Source: Brachybacterium timonense (GTDB lineage: Bacteria; Actinomycetota; Actinomycetes; Actinomycetales; Dermabacteraceae). Taken from it: a stretch of 64,000 bases of DNA. The stretch spans positions 2,008,928 through 2,072,927 of the forward strand of contig NZ_LT984895.1 in the NCBI RefSeq assembly GCF_900258505.1, given 5' to 3'. This document shows, one piece after another, positions 45,522-57,646 of the stretch (position 1 is the first letter of the stretch; each line of letters starts with the position of its first letter). The position numbers and the translations under genes were made by a program. The notes under the pieces are model-generated. The model had not been told where the DNA came from and did not search any database. It saw nothing but the letters and a program-made list of their open reading frames with translations.

Positions 45522-46676
45522 TCAGCCCTCGCCGCTATCGGAGGCTTTCTGCAGTGCTTCACCGTCGGCGTGATCGTCGTCGGTGTGTTCGTCGGCGCTG
45601 GCGGCGTCGAGAATCCCGACCTCGCGCAGGAACGTGGTCATGCGCTGCGCGGCCTGGTCGTCGGTCGCGAGGGACACCTCACCGCCTGCGTCCTTCCACA
45701 GCGGCATGGTGGCCTCGAGCACGTTACGCGCGTTATCCATCTGCACCGGGTCAGCGAGCGCAGGCACCTGGCGTGCGGTCGCCTCGAGTGCGGCGTCCGG
45801 GTCGGCGATCACCCGACGCTCGGCTTCCGCCATGCAGTCCACGATGGTGGCGATGACCGGGTCATCGGCATGCTCGGGGAGGGTCACGAGGCTGGGACCG
45901 ACGAGGGTCTGTTCAGGGGCGATCGGCACGGAGGTCACGTCCACCTGCTGCGATTCGAGTTGGACGAGCTCGTTGTTGACGAAGCCGAGGATCGCGTCGA
46001 CTGCTCCGGTGGCGAGGGCGGAGACCGCCGTGTAGCCGATCTCTACCAGGTTGACGTCCTGTTCGGTCAAGCCCGCCGTGTGCAGGGCGAGCAGCGCCGC
46101 GTAGTAGGAGGATCCGAAACGACCGGGGATGCCCAGGCTGCGCCCGGCGAGGTCGCCGAGCCCAGCGGCGGAGCCAGCGATCATGACTTCACCGGGGTAG
46201 GTCTGGTAGCAGGTGGCAACGCTCGTTACTCCGCCTGCCACCGCGGCTTCGTCGGCGGAGGCGTAGACGATCTGCTCACGGCCCAGGCGCAGCGCCTCGA
46301 ACAGTCCCTCCTGCTCGCCGTGGTGACGCAGGCGCAGGTCGAGGTCTCCGAAGAGCTTCTGCTCGACCCCCTGGTAGAAGGCGCAGAACTGGACATTCGG
46401 GATGTAGGTCAGGCCCACGGTGATCGGGGCGGCAGCATCCAGAGGAGCCCCGGCAGCACCGCCATCGCTCGTCGTGCCCTGAGCGGTGTTGTCGGGTCCG
46501 TTCTGGCCGCTGCTGGCAAGGGGATCGTGGTTGCGTCCGGAGCAGGCCGTGAGAGCAGCGCCGGTCGGGATCAGGGCTGCGAGAGAGGCGGTGCGCAGCA
46601 GGGCGCGGCGGGCGAGGTCCTGACGGGCATGGGGCCGACGGGGCAGCGGCGGCAGGTTTCCTCGGTATGCGGTCAC
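45522..46676 (-). CDS. ribY: riboflavin-type ABC transporter substrate-binding lipoprotein (RibY-like)
   Basis: A 384-residue NMT1/ThiY-like binding protein. The signal peptide (RRALLRTASLAALIPTGAALTAC) ends in a lipobox Cys. The mature part has ITVGLTYIPNVQFCAFYQGVEQKLFGD, typical of THI5/NMT1-like solute binders, then VYASADEAAVAGG and LGDLAGRSLGIPGRFGSSY. Relatives bind thiamine precursors or flavin. The operon is led by an FMN riboswitch, which favours riboflavin or a flavin precursor (RibXY type). GTG 46676 has AAAGGAG 5 nt upstream; it starts 32 nt after the permease gene. No ATPase gene is adjacent. Confidence 0.85.
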   Translation of the reverse strand: MTAYRGNLPPLPRRPHARQDLARRALLRTASLAALIPTGAALTACSGRNHDPLASSGQNGPDNTAQGTTSDGGAAGAPLDAAAPITVGLTYIPNVQFCAFYQGVEQKLFGDLDLRLRHHGEQEGLFEALRLGREQIVYASADEAAVAGGVTSVATCYQTYPGEVMIAGSAAGLGDLAGRSLGIPGRFGSSYYAALLALHTAGLTEQDVNLVEIGYTAVSALATGAVDAILGFVNNELVQLESQQVDVTSVPIAPEQTLVGPSLVTLPEHADDPVIATIVDCMAEAERRVIADPDAALEATARQVPALADPVQMDNARNVLEATMPLWKDAGGEVSLATDDQAAQRMTTFLREVGILDAASADEHTDDDHADGEALQKASDSGEG

Positions 46677-46708
46677 GGCTGCTCCTTTCGCCTCAACAGG
46701 GTTGTCGG

Positions 46709-47497
46709 TCACAGGTCTCGGGCTGCGCGGGCGATCGCGACCGTCAGCACGGCATAGAGGGTCATGGCGATGCCGGCGATCCACACGATCACGGTGAACA
46801 CGCCGACGGTGTCGGAGGCCTGCCGGGACAGGGTCAGCAGCGTGCCGAGCCCCTGGCCGCCCATCACCATCTCCCCCACCACGGCGCCGGTCATGGCGAG
46901 CACGCAGCCGGCCCGGATCCCGGCGAGGATTGCGGGCAGGGCGATGGGCAGCAGCACGTGGACGATCAGTTGGAGCCGGGTGACCCCGTCGAGCAGAGCG
47001 TGTTCGATGACAGTACGGTCCACCTGCCGGATACCAACGATCATCGTCGTGACCATCGGGAAGAACGACACAATCGCGCAGAGCACCGCGATCGGTGCCG
47101 GCCCGTAGCCCATCCACAGCACGAGGATCGGCGCGATGGCTACGAGCGGCACGGTCTGAGAGAGAGCCACCCAGGGTTCGACGATCACGCGCAACAGGCG
47201 CGACTGCGTCACGACGATGGCGAGCAGCAGGGCGCTCACGATGCTGAGCAGGAGTCCGCCCAGGGCCGGAAGGACGGTGGGCCAGAGGTACCGGCCGGTG
47301 ATCCCGGTGGTGGTCTGGCGGATGAGGCGGGCGAGCACATCCTGCGGTCCGGGCAGGAGCAGGGCGGGGATGGTGAGGCTGAGCAGGTACCACACCAGCA
47401 GCACGCCTGCGAGTGCGATGCAGGGGGCGAGCAGGTCGCCTCGCGTTCTGTGGTTGCGCGCATCGCGGCGTTGAAGCACGGACGCTGCTGTCGTCAC
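46709..47497 (-). CDS. ribX: riboflavin-type ABC transporter permease (RibX-like)
   Basis: A 262-residue permease with six predicted helices. The EAA loop is EHALLDGVTRLQLIVHVLLPIALPAILAGIRAG; SQTVPLVAIAPILVLWMGYGPAPIAV is typical of the SsuC/ThiX/RibX branch. GTG 47497 is preceded by AAGGA. The FMN aptamer lies 75 nt upstream. The longer in-frame reading upstream runs through the aptamer and is not translated. Confidence 0.88.
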   Translation of the reverse strand: MTTAASVLQRRDARNHRTRGDLLAPCIALAGVLLVWYLLSLTIPALLLPGPQDVLARLIRQTTTGITGRYLWPTVLPALGGLLLSIVSALLLAIVVTQSRLLRVIVEPWVALSQTVPLVAIAPILVLWMGYGPAPIAVLCAIVSFFPMVTTMIVGIRQVDRTVIEHALLDGVTRLQLIVHVLLPIALPAILAGIRAGCVLAMTGAVVGEMVMGGQGLGTLLTLSRQASDTVGVFTVIVWIAGIAMTLYAVLTVAIARAARDL

Positions 47498-47502
47498 CGG
47501 TG

Positions 47503-47515
47503 TCCTTCCATCCAG
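47503..47515 (-). promoter_or_regulatory. ribX ribosome-binding region resembling the aptamer's 3' edge
   Basis: On the minus strand CTGGATGGAAGGA contains the ribX Shine-Dalgarno site. The same 13 nt with one change (CTGGATGGGAGGA) form the 3' edge of the FMN aptamer at 47577-47589. The copy may let the ribosome site compete for the aptamer's pairing partner. Confidence 0.5.
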
Positions 47516-47571
47516 CACCGGGGCGACGTGATCGACGCATGCGCGCCCGCAGGGCGACGCGACGCGTCCAC

Positions 47572-47700
47572 CGCATTCCTCCCATCCAGACTGTGACTGT
47601 CGGCCTCGGAGTTCCACCGAGTCAGCCATCGGGAGCAGGCGCTCCGTCAGGGTCGCGGGCTATCACCGCCGGTTCGGACTTTCACCGACCCCGGAATACG
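47572..47700 (-). ncRNA. FMN riboswitch (RFN element)
   Basis: On the minus strand the conserved blocks are in order: P1 strand CGTATTCC, then GGGGTCGGTGAAAGTCCG, AACCGGCGGTGATAGCCCGCGACCC, a variable hairpin, CTCGGTGGAACTCCGAG, then GCCGACAGTCACAGTCTGGA and TGGGAGGAATGCG closing P1 (8 bp with CGTATTCC, one G-U). These are the six-stem RFN signatures. It lies 75 nt before ribX. No T-tract terminator follows, so it probably controls translation initiation. FMN would shut the importer off. Confidence 0.95.
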
Positions 47701-47802
47701 TGAGCACGAGCGTAGCACCGGGCGACTGGACGATGCAGGGGAGGTGGGCGAGAGAACATGGAGCTGGTCAGACAGTGCTGCAGCGGTCCCTGCCCATGAG
47801 TA

Positions 47803-48405
47803 TCACCGCGGGGCCGTCGAACGGCCCGCGCTGCGCATATGCGCCGAGGCAGCGATGACCTGTTCGCGTGGGCGGTTCAAGGCACCCGCGGCCAGACACA
47901 TGGTGCGACCAGCGACGGTGAGCTCAAGGATGGGTTTCTCTCGCCGCTTCTGCGGCGGAATGTGCAGGGCGATCGCATCCCACGAGTACCGCTGCAGCAC
48001 ACCCCCGGCGGTGCACACGTGGACGCAGTCGGGTTCCATCACCAGCAGTGGACCGCGTGAGGCGAGCCCCGTCTTCCGCTCAAGACCACCACGCATCTGC
48101 TTCTCCATAACCATGGCGTACACCATGATGGAAAAGAAGGCGAACCCGCCAGCCATGTAGAAGAAAAGACCAGAAGCGATCGAGTCGAGAAAAACCATCT
48201 GCAGTCCTCCGAGACAAAAGAAGCACACCATCATGGCCCCTTGGAGGCACATGGCGATGACGTACCTGGTGATGATCGAGCGATTGATCTCGTGTGCAGC
48301 GGCGTCATCGTAGGTGACGACGTACGGCTCTTGGCCGCCATCCGCGGTGTGCATCCCTCCGGCAGATCTGCTCTTCGGGTATGGATGCTGCATCGGCTGG
48401 TTCAT
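47803..48405 (-). CDS. two-helix membrane protein of unknown function
   Basis: A 200-residue protein. After a polar N-tail, two adjacent hydrophobic helices (about 46-66, IITRYVIAMCLQGAMMVCFFC, and 72-96) form a hairpin. The C-terminal 100 residues are soluble and include GPLLVMEPDCVHVCTAGGVLQRYSWDAIALH and the ELTVAGRTMCLAAGALNR segment, resembling a YcxB- or PH-like fold; that resemblance is inference. GGGGAG lies 4 nt before the ATG. It is transcribed toward the flavin operon but separated by about 100 nt. Confidence 0.7.
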   Translation of the reverse strand: MNQPMQHPYPKSRSAGGMHTADGGQEPYVVTYDDAAAHEINRSIITRYVIAMCLQGAMMVCFFCLGGLQMVFLDSIASGLFFYMAGGFAFFSIMVYAMVMEKQMRGGLERKTGLASRGPLLVMEPDCVHVCTAGGVLQRYSWDAIALHIPPQKRREKPILELTVAGRTMCLAAGALNRPREQVIAASAHMRSAGRSTAPR

Positions 48406-48511
48406 GTCTCCCCCTGTTCCCGGTCTGCCCCCCGCACACCGTCTATCGGGCCGATCCTACGGGGCGAACACGGCGATAGTTTCCATTCTTGGGACACCAG
48501 CGAGCGGAGAG

Positions 48512-52191
<3,680 letters not shown>

Positions 52192-52195
52192 GGAT

Positions 52196-53344
52196 TCACC
52201 CCCGCCGCTCGAGGGTGGCAGCGGCGATCACACGGTCGCCGTCATACAGAACGAGTGTCTGGCCGGCAGCAACGCCGCGCACCGGAGAGTCGAGCCGCAC
52301 CGTGAGCGTGTCCTTCGGCGTTCCCGCGGGCACGTTCTGCGCGTCGCTCGCCGGTGCTGCGTCGCTCAGAACAGACGTTCCCGCGGGAACGTCATCGATG
52401 ACACCGGGCACGGCATCGCCATGGGCCCGGATCTGCGCAGCGATGCGGCGCCCCGGCTCGAGCTGTTCGAAGGCGATCACCTGGCTGGCCACCAGCACGG
52501 ACGTGGACAGCAGCTCTTCGGCCCCCACCATCACCCGCCGGGATGCCGGATCGATATCCACCACGTACCGGGGCCGACCATCAGCGGCAGGACGCTCGAT
52601 ACCGAGCCCCTTGCGCTGCCCGATGGTGAAGCCATGAGTGCCGCGGTGCGTGGCGAGCACAGTTCCGTCGGCGTCAACCACCTCGCCCGGGGCCGTGCCC
52701 AGACGCTTTTCGAGGAAGCCGCGCGTGTCACCGTCGGCGATGAAGCAGATGTCGTAGCTGTCGGGTTTTGTGGACACGCCGAGTCGTCGGATCCGAGCTT
52801 GCTCACGCACCTCGGCCTTCGTGGCGAAGTCACCGAGCGGGAACAGGGCGTGGGCGAGTGCTTCCGGCCCCATGACCGCGAGCACGTAGGACTGATCCTT
52901 CGGGCCGTTCGCCGCCCTGTGCAGCGAAACGGCGCCGCCTTGACCTTCGTGTCGAAGCGCGGCGTAGTGGCCGGTGGCGACCGCGTCGAAGCCCAGTAGG
53001 CGCGCGCGCTCCAGCAGGGTGGCGAACTTGATCCGCTCATTGCAGCGCACGCAGGGATTCGGAGTGCGGCCAGCGGCGTACTCGGTGAGGAAGTCCTCCA
53101 CCACGAGGTCGTGGAAGTCGTCAGAAAGGTCCCACACGTAGAAGGGGATGCCGATGTGGTCAGCGGCGCGCCGGGCATCCTCGGCATCCTCCACGGTGCA
53201 GCAACCGCGCGAACTCGTCCGAGTGCTCGCGGAATCCTTGGACAGCGCCATATGCACGCCGGTGACGTCATGCCCAGCCTCATGTGCAAGGGCAGCAGCG
53301 AGCGCTGAATCCACTCCCCCGCTCATGGCGGCCAACACCTTCAT
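52196..53344 (-). CDS. mnmA: tRNA-specific 2-thiouridylase
   Basis: A 382-residue enzyme. The PP-loop is SGGVDS (8-13). Catalytic cysteines lie in [14 protein letters not shown] and [12 protein letters not shown]. It adds sulfur to U34 of Lys/Glu/Gln tRNAs. AAGGAG lies 7 nt before ATG 53344. The C-terminal barrel (about 300-345) carries an extra Ala/Asp/Ser-rich stretch containing DVPAGTSV and NVPAGTPK, both encoded by copies of the dispersed palindrome. A cysteine desulfurase gene, the natural sulfur donor, lies just upstream (183 nt gap, in which I see only a short GTCCG-CGA-CGGAC hairpin near 53487). Confidence 0.95.
   Translation of the reverse strand: MKVLAAMSGGVDSALAAALAHEAGHDVTGVHMALSKDSASTRTSSRGCCTVEDAEDARRAADHIGIPFYVWDLSDDFHDLVVEDFLTEYAAGRTPNPCVRCNERIKFATLLERARLLGFDAVATGHYAALRHEGQGGAVSLHRAANGPKDQSYVLAVMGPEALAHALFPLGDFATKAEVREQARIRRLGVSTKPDSYDICFIADGDTRGFLEKRLGTAPGEVVDADGTVLATHRGTHGFTIGQRKGLGIERPAADGRPRYVVDIDPASRRVMVGAEELLSTSVLVASQVIAFEQLEPGRRIAAQIRAHGDAVPGVIDDVPAGTSVLSDAAPASDAQNVPAGTPKDTLTVRLDSPVRGVAAGQTLVLYDGDRVIAAATLERRG
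52320..52390. repeat. dispersed palindrome copies 4 and 5, in an extra stretch of mnmA
   Basis: GTTCCCGCGGGCAC at 52320-52333 (one mismatch) and, at 52375-52392, a perfect 18-bp palindrome ACGTTCCCGCGGGAACGT. They lie 57 bp apart, close to the 61 bp of the intergenic pair. Both read V-P-A-G-T in the mnmA frame. Confidence 0.75.
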
Positions 53345-53527
53345 CCGGGTTCTCCTTCGCTGCACTTGTCCATCACGAGGTTCGGTCTCCAGCGGCCGGT
53401 TCCTGAGACCGGTCATTGGTGACGGACACCCCACGGCAACGCGTACCGATCTGGATACGACACTGGCGCCTCACCGCTGGGCGTCCGCGACGGACAAGTC
53501 TAGAGTCGACGCCAACTCCCGGCGGCC

Positions 53528-54706
53528 TCAACGCCCGCCGCGTGCGAACGCGGCCACGGCACGGGAGCGCTCGAGAGCCTCCGGCAGGGCCGCGAGGAGA
53601 ATGTCGACATCGTCCTCGGTGGAGGTCCAGCCCAGTGACAGCCGCAGGGATCCGCGGGCTTCGTCGTCGCTGATCCCCATCGCCGTGAGCACGTGGCTCG
53701 GGCGGGTGACGCCTGCATGGCATGCGGACCCGGCGGAGGCGTCCACGCCGCGCTCATCCAGCAGGAACAGCAGCGACTCGCTGTCCGTGCCGGGGAAGAG
53801 CGTGTGCACGATATGGCCTGCGAGCACGGAATCGTCCGCGACGGTGGCTCGCGAGGTCGGGTCGACGCGGGCGATGCCGGCGCGCAGACGTTCCGCCAAT
53901 CCGCGCAGCCGCGCCATGTTTTGCTGCCACGTGGCCAGAGTCTCGTGGAGGGCGGCAGCGAAGGCTGCAGTGTGGGCTGCGTCGAGCGTTCCCGAGCGCA
54001 GTCCCCGCTGCTGCCCGCCTCCGGTCGTGCCTGCCACCAATTCGATCTCCGGTTTGACCACGAGGGCGCCGATTCCGACGGGGCCACCGATCTTGTGAGC
54101 CGTCAGCGACATCAGATCGACGTCATCCCGCGACGGCAACGGTGCATGCCCGATCGCCTGCACGGCATCGGTGTGGACGAGGGCCCCACGGGCACGGGCG
54201 GCCGTGCTCAGGGTGCGCAGGTCCTGCACGACACCGGTCTCGTTGTTCACCAGCGCCGTGGACACCAGGCACACGTCTCCCGGAGCCAGCGCCTGTTCGA
54301 TACCGTCGGCGGTGAGGATTCCACGGTCATCAACGGGCATCTCCCGCGCTGCGATACGAGAATCGATCAGCGGGGCGGTGTCTCGCACGGCTGGGTGATC
54401 TGTGGCGGTCACAGCCACGGCGCAGCGCTGAGGAGTCTTTTGCAGGGCCCGTCGTGCAACGCCGCGCAGAGCGAGGTTGTCAGCTTCGGTGCCGCCGGAG
54501 GTCAGCACGATCCAGGTGCGCGGCACCCCAAGGTCCTCCGCGATCTGTGCGAGCGCTTCATCGAGCACCGCGCGAGCACGTCGGCCCGCGGTATGCACTG
54601 ACCCTGGATTCCCCACAACGGCGGATGCCTCAAGAAACGCCTCGCGAGCAGCGGGTCGCAGCGCTGTCGTGGCGGCGTGGTCGAGGTAGGCGCGTGCGGT
54701 GCTCAC
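53528..54706 (-). CDS. cysteine desulfurase
   Basis: A 392-residue class V PLP enzyme of the IscS/NifS type. YLDHAATTALRPAAREAFLE opens the protein; TSGGTEADNLAL, VNNETGVVQDL, the PLP lysine in SLTAHKIGGPVGIGAL and the sulfur-carrying cysteine in GSACHAGVTRPSHVL follow. It provides persulfide sulfur, most likely for MnmA encoded next and possibly for Fe-S clusters. GTG 54706 overlaps the stop of the preceding gene (GTGA), which makes it the last gene of the MoxR/von Willebrand operon. That physical link is unusual. Confidence 0.92.
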   Translation of the reverse strand: MSTARAYLDHAATTALRPAAREAFLEASAVVGNPGSVHTAGRRARAVLDEALAQIAEDLGVPRTWIVLTSGGTEADNLALRGVARRALQKTPQRCAVAVTATDHPAVRDTAPLIDSRIAAREMPVDDRGILTADGIEQALAPGDVCLVSTALVNNETGVVQDLRTLSTAARARGALVHTDAVQAIGHAPLPSRDDVDLMSLTAHKIGGPVGIGALVVKPEIELVAGTTGGGQQRGLRSGTLDAAHTAAFAAALHETLATWQQNMARLRGLAERLRAGIARVDPTSRATVADDSVLAGHIVHTLFPGTDSESLLFLLDERGVDASAGSACHAGVTRPSHVLTAMGISDDEARGSLRLSLGWTSTEDDVDILLAALPEALERSRAVAAFARGGR

Positions 54707-55635
54707 CAGGGCTTCTCCGGATCCGCGCCGGAGCCGCCGCCGTCCTCGCCGTCGCCACCCTGCGCATCCTTGTTGCGCTCCTCGAGCTCATCCTCCTTGG
54801 GGTCCGTTCCGTCGTCACCGCCGTCGGTCGGAGCCTCCTCCTCAGGCCCCTTGCCCTCGGGGTCGTTGCGTTTGGGCTCGCCCGGGTCGCGCGGCGCCTG
54901 GCCCTCACCCTCCTCGGTGGGACGATCGGACGGGTCGTTACCCGCCTCCTCGTCGGCCTTGCGGCGCTCCTCCTTGATCCGCTCACCGTTGCCCTTGGTG
55001 GTCTCGGAGTCCTCGTTACCGTTGCCGCCCTCGGATTCCTGATCTCCCTCGCCGCCACCTCCGCCAGCGCACGGAGCCATCAGCTGCTCCGCTTCGAATA
55101 GCCGGTCGGCACGCTGGGCAGGATCCTCGATCTCCTGGGCCTGCCGTTCGATGGAGATCGCCAGATTGTTGATGATCTTGCACTGGGCGTGCATCGGCTG
55201 GTTGAGGTCCTTGCCCTCAGACCATTTCTGCAAGGAGACGCGCAGCTCAGCCTCGGCTTCCGCGTGACGGCCCTCCTGCAGAAGATCCGTGCCACGAGTC
55301 AGATGCGGAAGGTATGGCTCGAACCAGTTGACCACGCTCACCGGGCCGAGCCGCTCGGCAGCCGCCGGATAATCACCGTCATCGTAGGCGTCGTCATGCC
55401 AGGCCTGCGTGATCGGCATCGAGACGAAACGGACGATCAGCAGCGCAAGGATCAGCAGCGGCACGGCAAGGACCGCGAAACAGATAGCCCGCACGCGGCG
55501 CAGACGCCGCACATTCAGACCGAAGTTCTGGGGGCGGCCCTTACGCGGGCGCGCCAGCTGGGCGCGATCCCCATCCCCGTGCGGGGCGCGTTCAACGGGA
55601 GCCTGTGGGGCTGGCGGCGGGGCAGTCGTGGTCAT
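54703..55635 (-). CDS. membrane-anchored acidic repeat-poor protein (BatC-like position)
   Basis: A 310-residue protein: Pro/Ala-rich N-tail, one helix (about 48-70, AICFAVLAVPLLILALLIV), a helical TPR-like segment (YDDGDYPAAAERLG, LLQEGRHAEAEAELRVSLQKW, CKIINNLAISIERQ) and a long disordered C-tail rich in Glu, Gly, Asp and Lys. TPR proteins occupy this slot in Bat/MoxR operons. It overlaps the upstream von Willebrand gene by 4 nt and the cysteine desulfurase by 4 nt. Confidence 0.7.
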   Translation of the reverse strand: MTTTAPPPAPQAPVERAPHGDGDRAQLARPRKGRPQNFGLNVRRLRRVRAICFAVLAVPLLILALLIVRFVSMPITQAWHDDAYDDGDYPAAAERLGPVSVVNWFEPYLPHLTRGTDLLQEGRHAEAEAELRVSLQKWSEGKDLNQPMHAQCKIINNLAISIERQAQEIEDPAQRADRLFEAEQLMAPCAGGGGGEGDQESEGGNGNEDSETTKGNGERIKEERRKADEEAGNDPSDRPTEEGEGQAPRDPGEPKRNDPEGKGPEEEAPTDGGDDGTDPKEDELEERNKDAQGGDGEDGGGSGADPEKPW

Positions 55636-56627
55636 CGCGCGGCTCCTGTGATGTCGTAGCGGTCCAGTCGGCGCGGCAGCCGATACGTCAGCTCCCCCAG
55701 TTCCCAAATGAACAGCGCCGCCAGCGGTATCGATGCGACCCAGTACCAATCCTCGAACGCAGTCGCCCGATTCCCCTTCTCCAGCGGGATGGGCTTCAGC
55801 GTCACGCCCTCCATCGTGCCCTCGATCGGCTCGTCAGGATCGGTGCGGTGCAGGTACGGGACGCCCAGATCCTGCGCGATCTTTTCGAGCTGCTGCTCAT
55901 CGATCACGGAGACACCCTGCTTCCCGTTGCCGTCCGTGATGTATTTCCCGTCGTTCTCACCGCCGCGCGCCTTCATAGGGCCGCCACTCTCGGTCCCGTA
56001 GCCGAGCACCCCCCCGGCATCGACGAACGGCTTCGCCTCGCCGAACGGCGACGCATCGCGCCCGTCGGTGTTCTCCCCATCGGAGAGAACGTAAACGAGG
56101 ATCTGCGAGTCAGGGTCATCACGCTTCGTCTCCGCAAGCGACGTCTTCAGCGTCTGCAGCGGACGATCGACGTTGGAGCCCTTCGAGTAGGCGGTGGGCT
56201 CCGTGCTCAGGGTGTCGACCCAGGCCTTCGCAGCGCCCGCGTCGGTGGTGAGCGGCAACTGCTCAGCCGCCGTCGAATCGAAAGCGATGATCGAGTAGCG
56301 AGACCCCTCGGTCATGTCCATGATCCGCTGCATATCGGCCTTCACGCCTTCCAGCCGAGTCTGCTCACCGTTGTAGTCCTCCGCATTCATCGACCCGGTG
56401 CGGTCGACGACGAAGAACACGTTCGCGTTCATCCGCTGGACCTGCTCACCCTCCAGTGGCGTCACCGGCCGGATCGCCACCACAGCCATCAGGAGGACCA
56501 TCAGACAGCGGCGCAGCCACGCAACACGCTGGCGTGGCCGCACCACCAGCAGCGCAGCACAGAATCCCAGCAGGAGAAGGAACAGCGGGATCGATGCCCA
56601 CAGGGGCAGGAGCGGTTCGAGCCTCAT
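55632..56627 (-). CDS. von Willebrand factor A domain membrane protein (BatB-like)
   Basis: A 331-residue protein. Two N-terminal helices (7-30 and 40-53) precede a vWA domain with MIDAS motif DRTGSMNAED (about residue 75) and the Thr/Asp residues in LSDGENTDG. A C-terminal helix (WVASIPLAALFIWELG) anchors it again, as in BatA/BatB. It probably faces the outside or the membrane surface and acts with the MoxR ATPase. It overlaps both neighbours by 4 nt. Confidence 0.85.
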   Translation of the reverse strand: MRLEPLLPLWASIPLFLLLLGFCAALLVVRPRQRVAWLRRCLMVLLMAVVAIRPVTPLEGEQVQRMNANVFFVVDRTGSMNAEDYNGEQTRLEGVKADMQRIMDMTEGSRYSIIAFDSTAAEQLPLTTDAGAAKAWVDTLSTEPTAYSKGSNVDRPLQTLKTSLAETKRDDPDSQILVYVLSDGENTDGRDASPFGEAKPFVDAGGVLGYGTESGGPMKARGGENDGKYITDGNGKQGVSVIDEQQLEKIAQDLGVPYLHRTDPDEPIEGTMEGVTLKPIPLEKGNRATAFEDWYWVASIPLAALFIWELGELTYRLPRRLDRYDITGAAR

Positions 56628-57646
56628 CGCGACCTCCAGCCCAGGACGAGCACCCCCACCAGGGTCAGGAATGTCAGCACGAAGAACGGTCCGGGATGGT
56701 CAGTGCGCACCACGGTCGGGGTCGCCCCGAGCTGCTCGGCCTGTGATTTCTGGATCTGCTGGATGATCGACGGGATCGCGTCCGGGTCGGAGGACTGGTA
56801 AATGCTCCCGTCGATGCGTTCCGTCTCCGTCTTCAGCTCGTCGAAGCACTCCTCGGAGCACTCGAACCGACCGGGGAAGAAGGTGTAGAGCGAGATGTCA
56901 CGCTCAGCGATCCTGTCGGCCGCCTCCTTGAGGGAGAACACCGGTTCGCCGTTCACCTCGTTGTCCGTTGCGAAGATGATCGACCGGGAGCGGTCCTTCT
57001 CCGCCTGGTCGAAGAGCATTCCGCAGGAGGCGAGGCCATCGGGCACGATCGATGCCTCATCCGGGATGCCCCTGGTCCCTTCGACGAAGGTGGTGTACTT
57101 CGAGACCTTGTCGTCGGAGTAGTCCTTCGTGCCGAGCCGGTACCCGAATTCGTCGAAGTCGATCGCCTCCGCACCCTCACGAAGCTCCCGCTCGACCAGG
57201 TCGTAGTCGTTGGTCAGAGGGAACACAGTGCGGCTGGTGGAGTTGAAGATCGACAGCGCGATCCGCTCGCCCTCAAAATCCTTGACCATGTCGGCGAAGG
57301 TGTTGAGGATCTCCGTGTCGTATTCGTACATCGACCCGGACACGTCTAAGCACAGCACGATGTCACGGGAAGCGAACTGGGGCGTCTCGATCCGTTCCGT
57401 GGCCACGCGCCCGCTGAGCACCGAGGACGCGAGCACACCCAGCACCGCCATCGCCACGGTGAGCACGCGCAGCACCCGCGAGGCGCGCTGAGCGCGCACG
57501 AAGCTCGGCACCCGATCGAGGTAGGACGAGTTCGCCACCAGAACGGGCGAACGCCGCATCGCGCGCCGGTTCCAGAAGGTGATACCCCACGTCACAAGGG
57601 CGGCGAGCAGAAGCAAGCCGGTGACCCACCAGAACGTCATGACCAT
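56624..57646 (-). CDS. von Willebrand factor A domain membrane protein (BatA-like)
   Basis: A 340-residue protein. N-terminal helix (TFWWVTGLLLLAALVTWGITF), a second helix near 60-80, then a vWA domain with the MIDAS motif CLDVSGSMYEYDTE (about residue 98) and IIFATDNEVNG. Two cysteines in FECSEECFDEL may form a disulfide. A C-terminal helix (FFVLTFLTLVGVLVLG) follows. The ribosome site is unusually complete (see 57651-57661). It overlaps the upstream gene by 10 nt. Confidence 0.87.
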   Translation of the reverse strand: MVMTFWWVTGLLLLAALVTWGITFWNRRAMRRSPVLVANSSYLDRVPSFVRAQRASRVLRVLTVAMAVLGVLASSVLSGRVATERIETPQFASRDIVLCLDVSGSMYEYDTEILNTFADMVKDFEGERIALSIFNSTSRTVFPLTNDYDLVERELREGAEAIDFDEFGYRLGTKDYSDDKVSKYTTFVEGTRGIPDEASIVPDGLASCGMLFDQAEKDRSRSIIFATDNEVNGEPVFSLKEAADRIAERDISLYTFFPGRFECSEECFDELKTETERIDGSIYQSSDPDAIPSIIQQIQKSQAEQLGATPTVVRTDHPGPFFVLTFLTLVGVLVLGWRSR

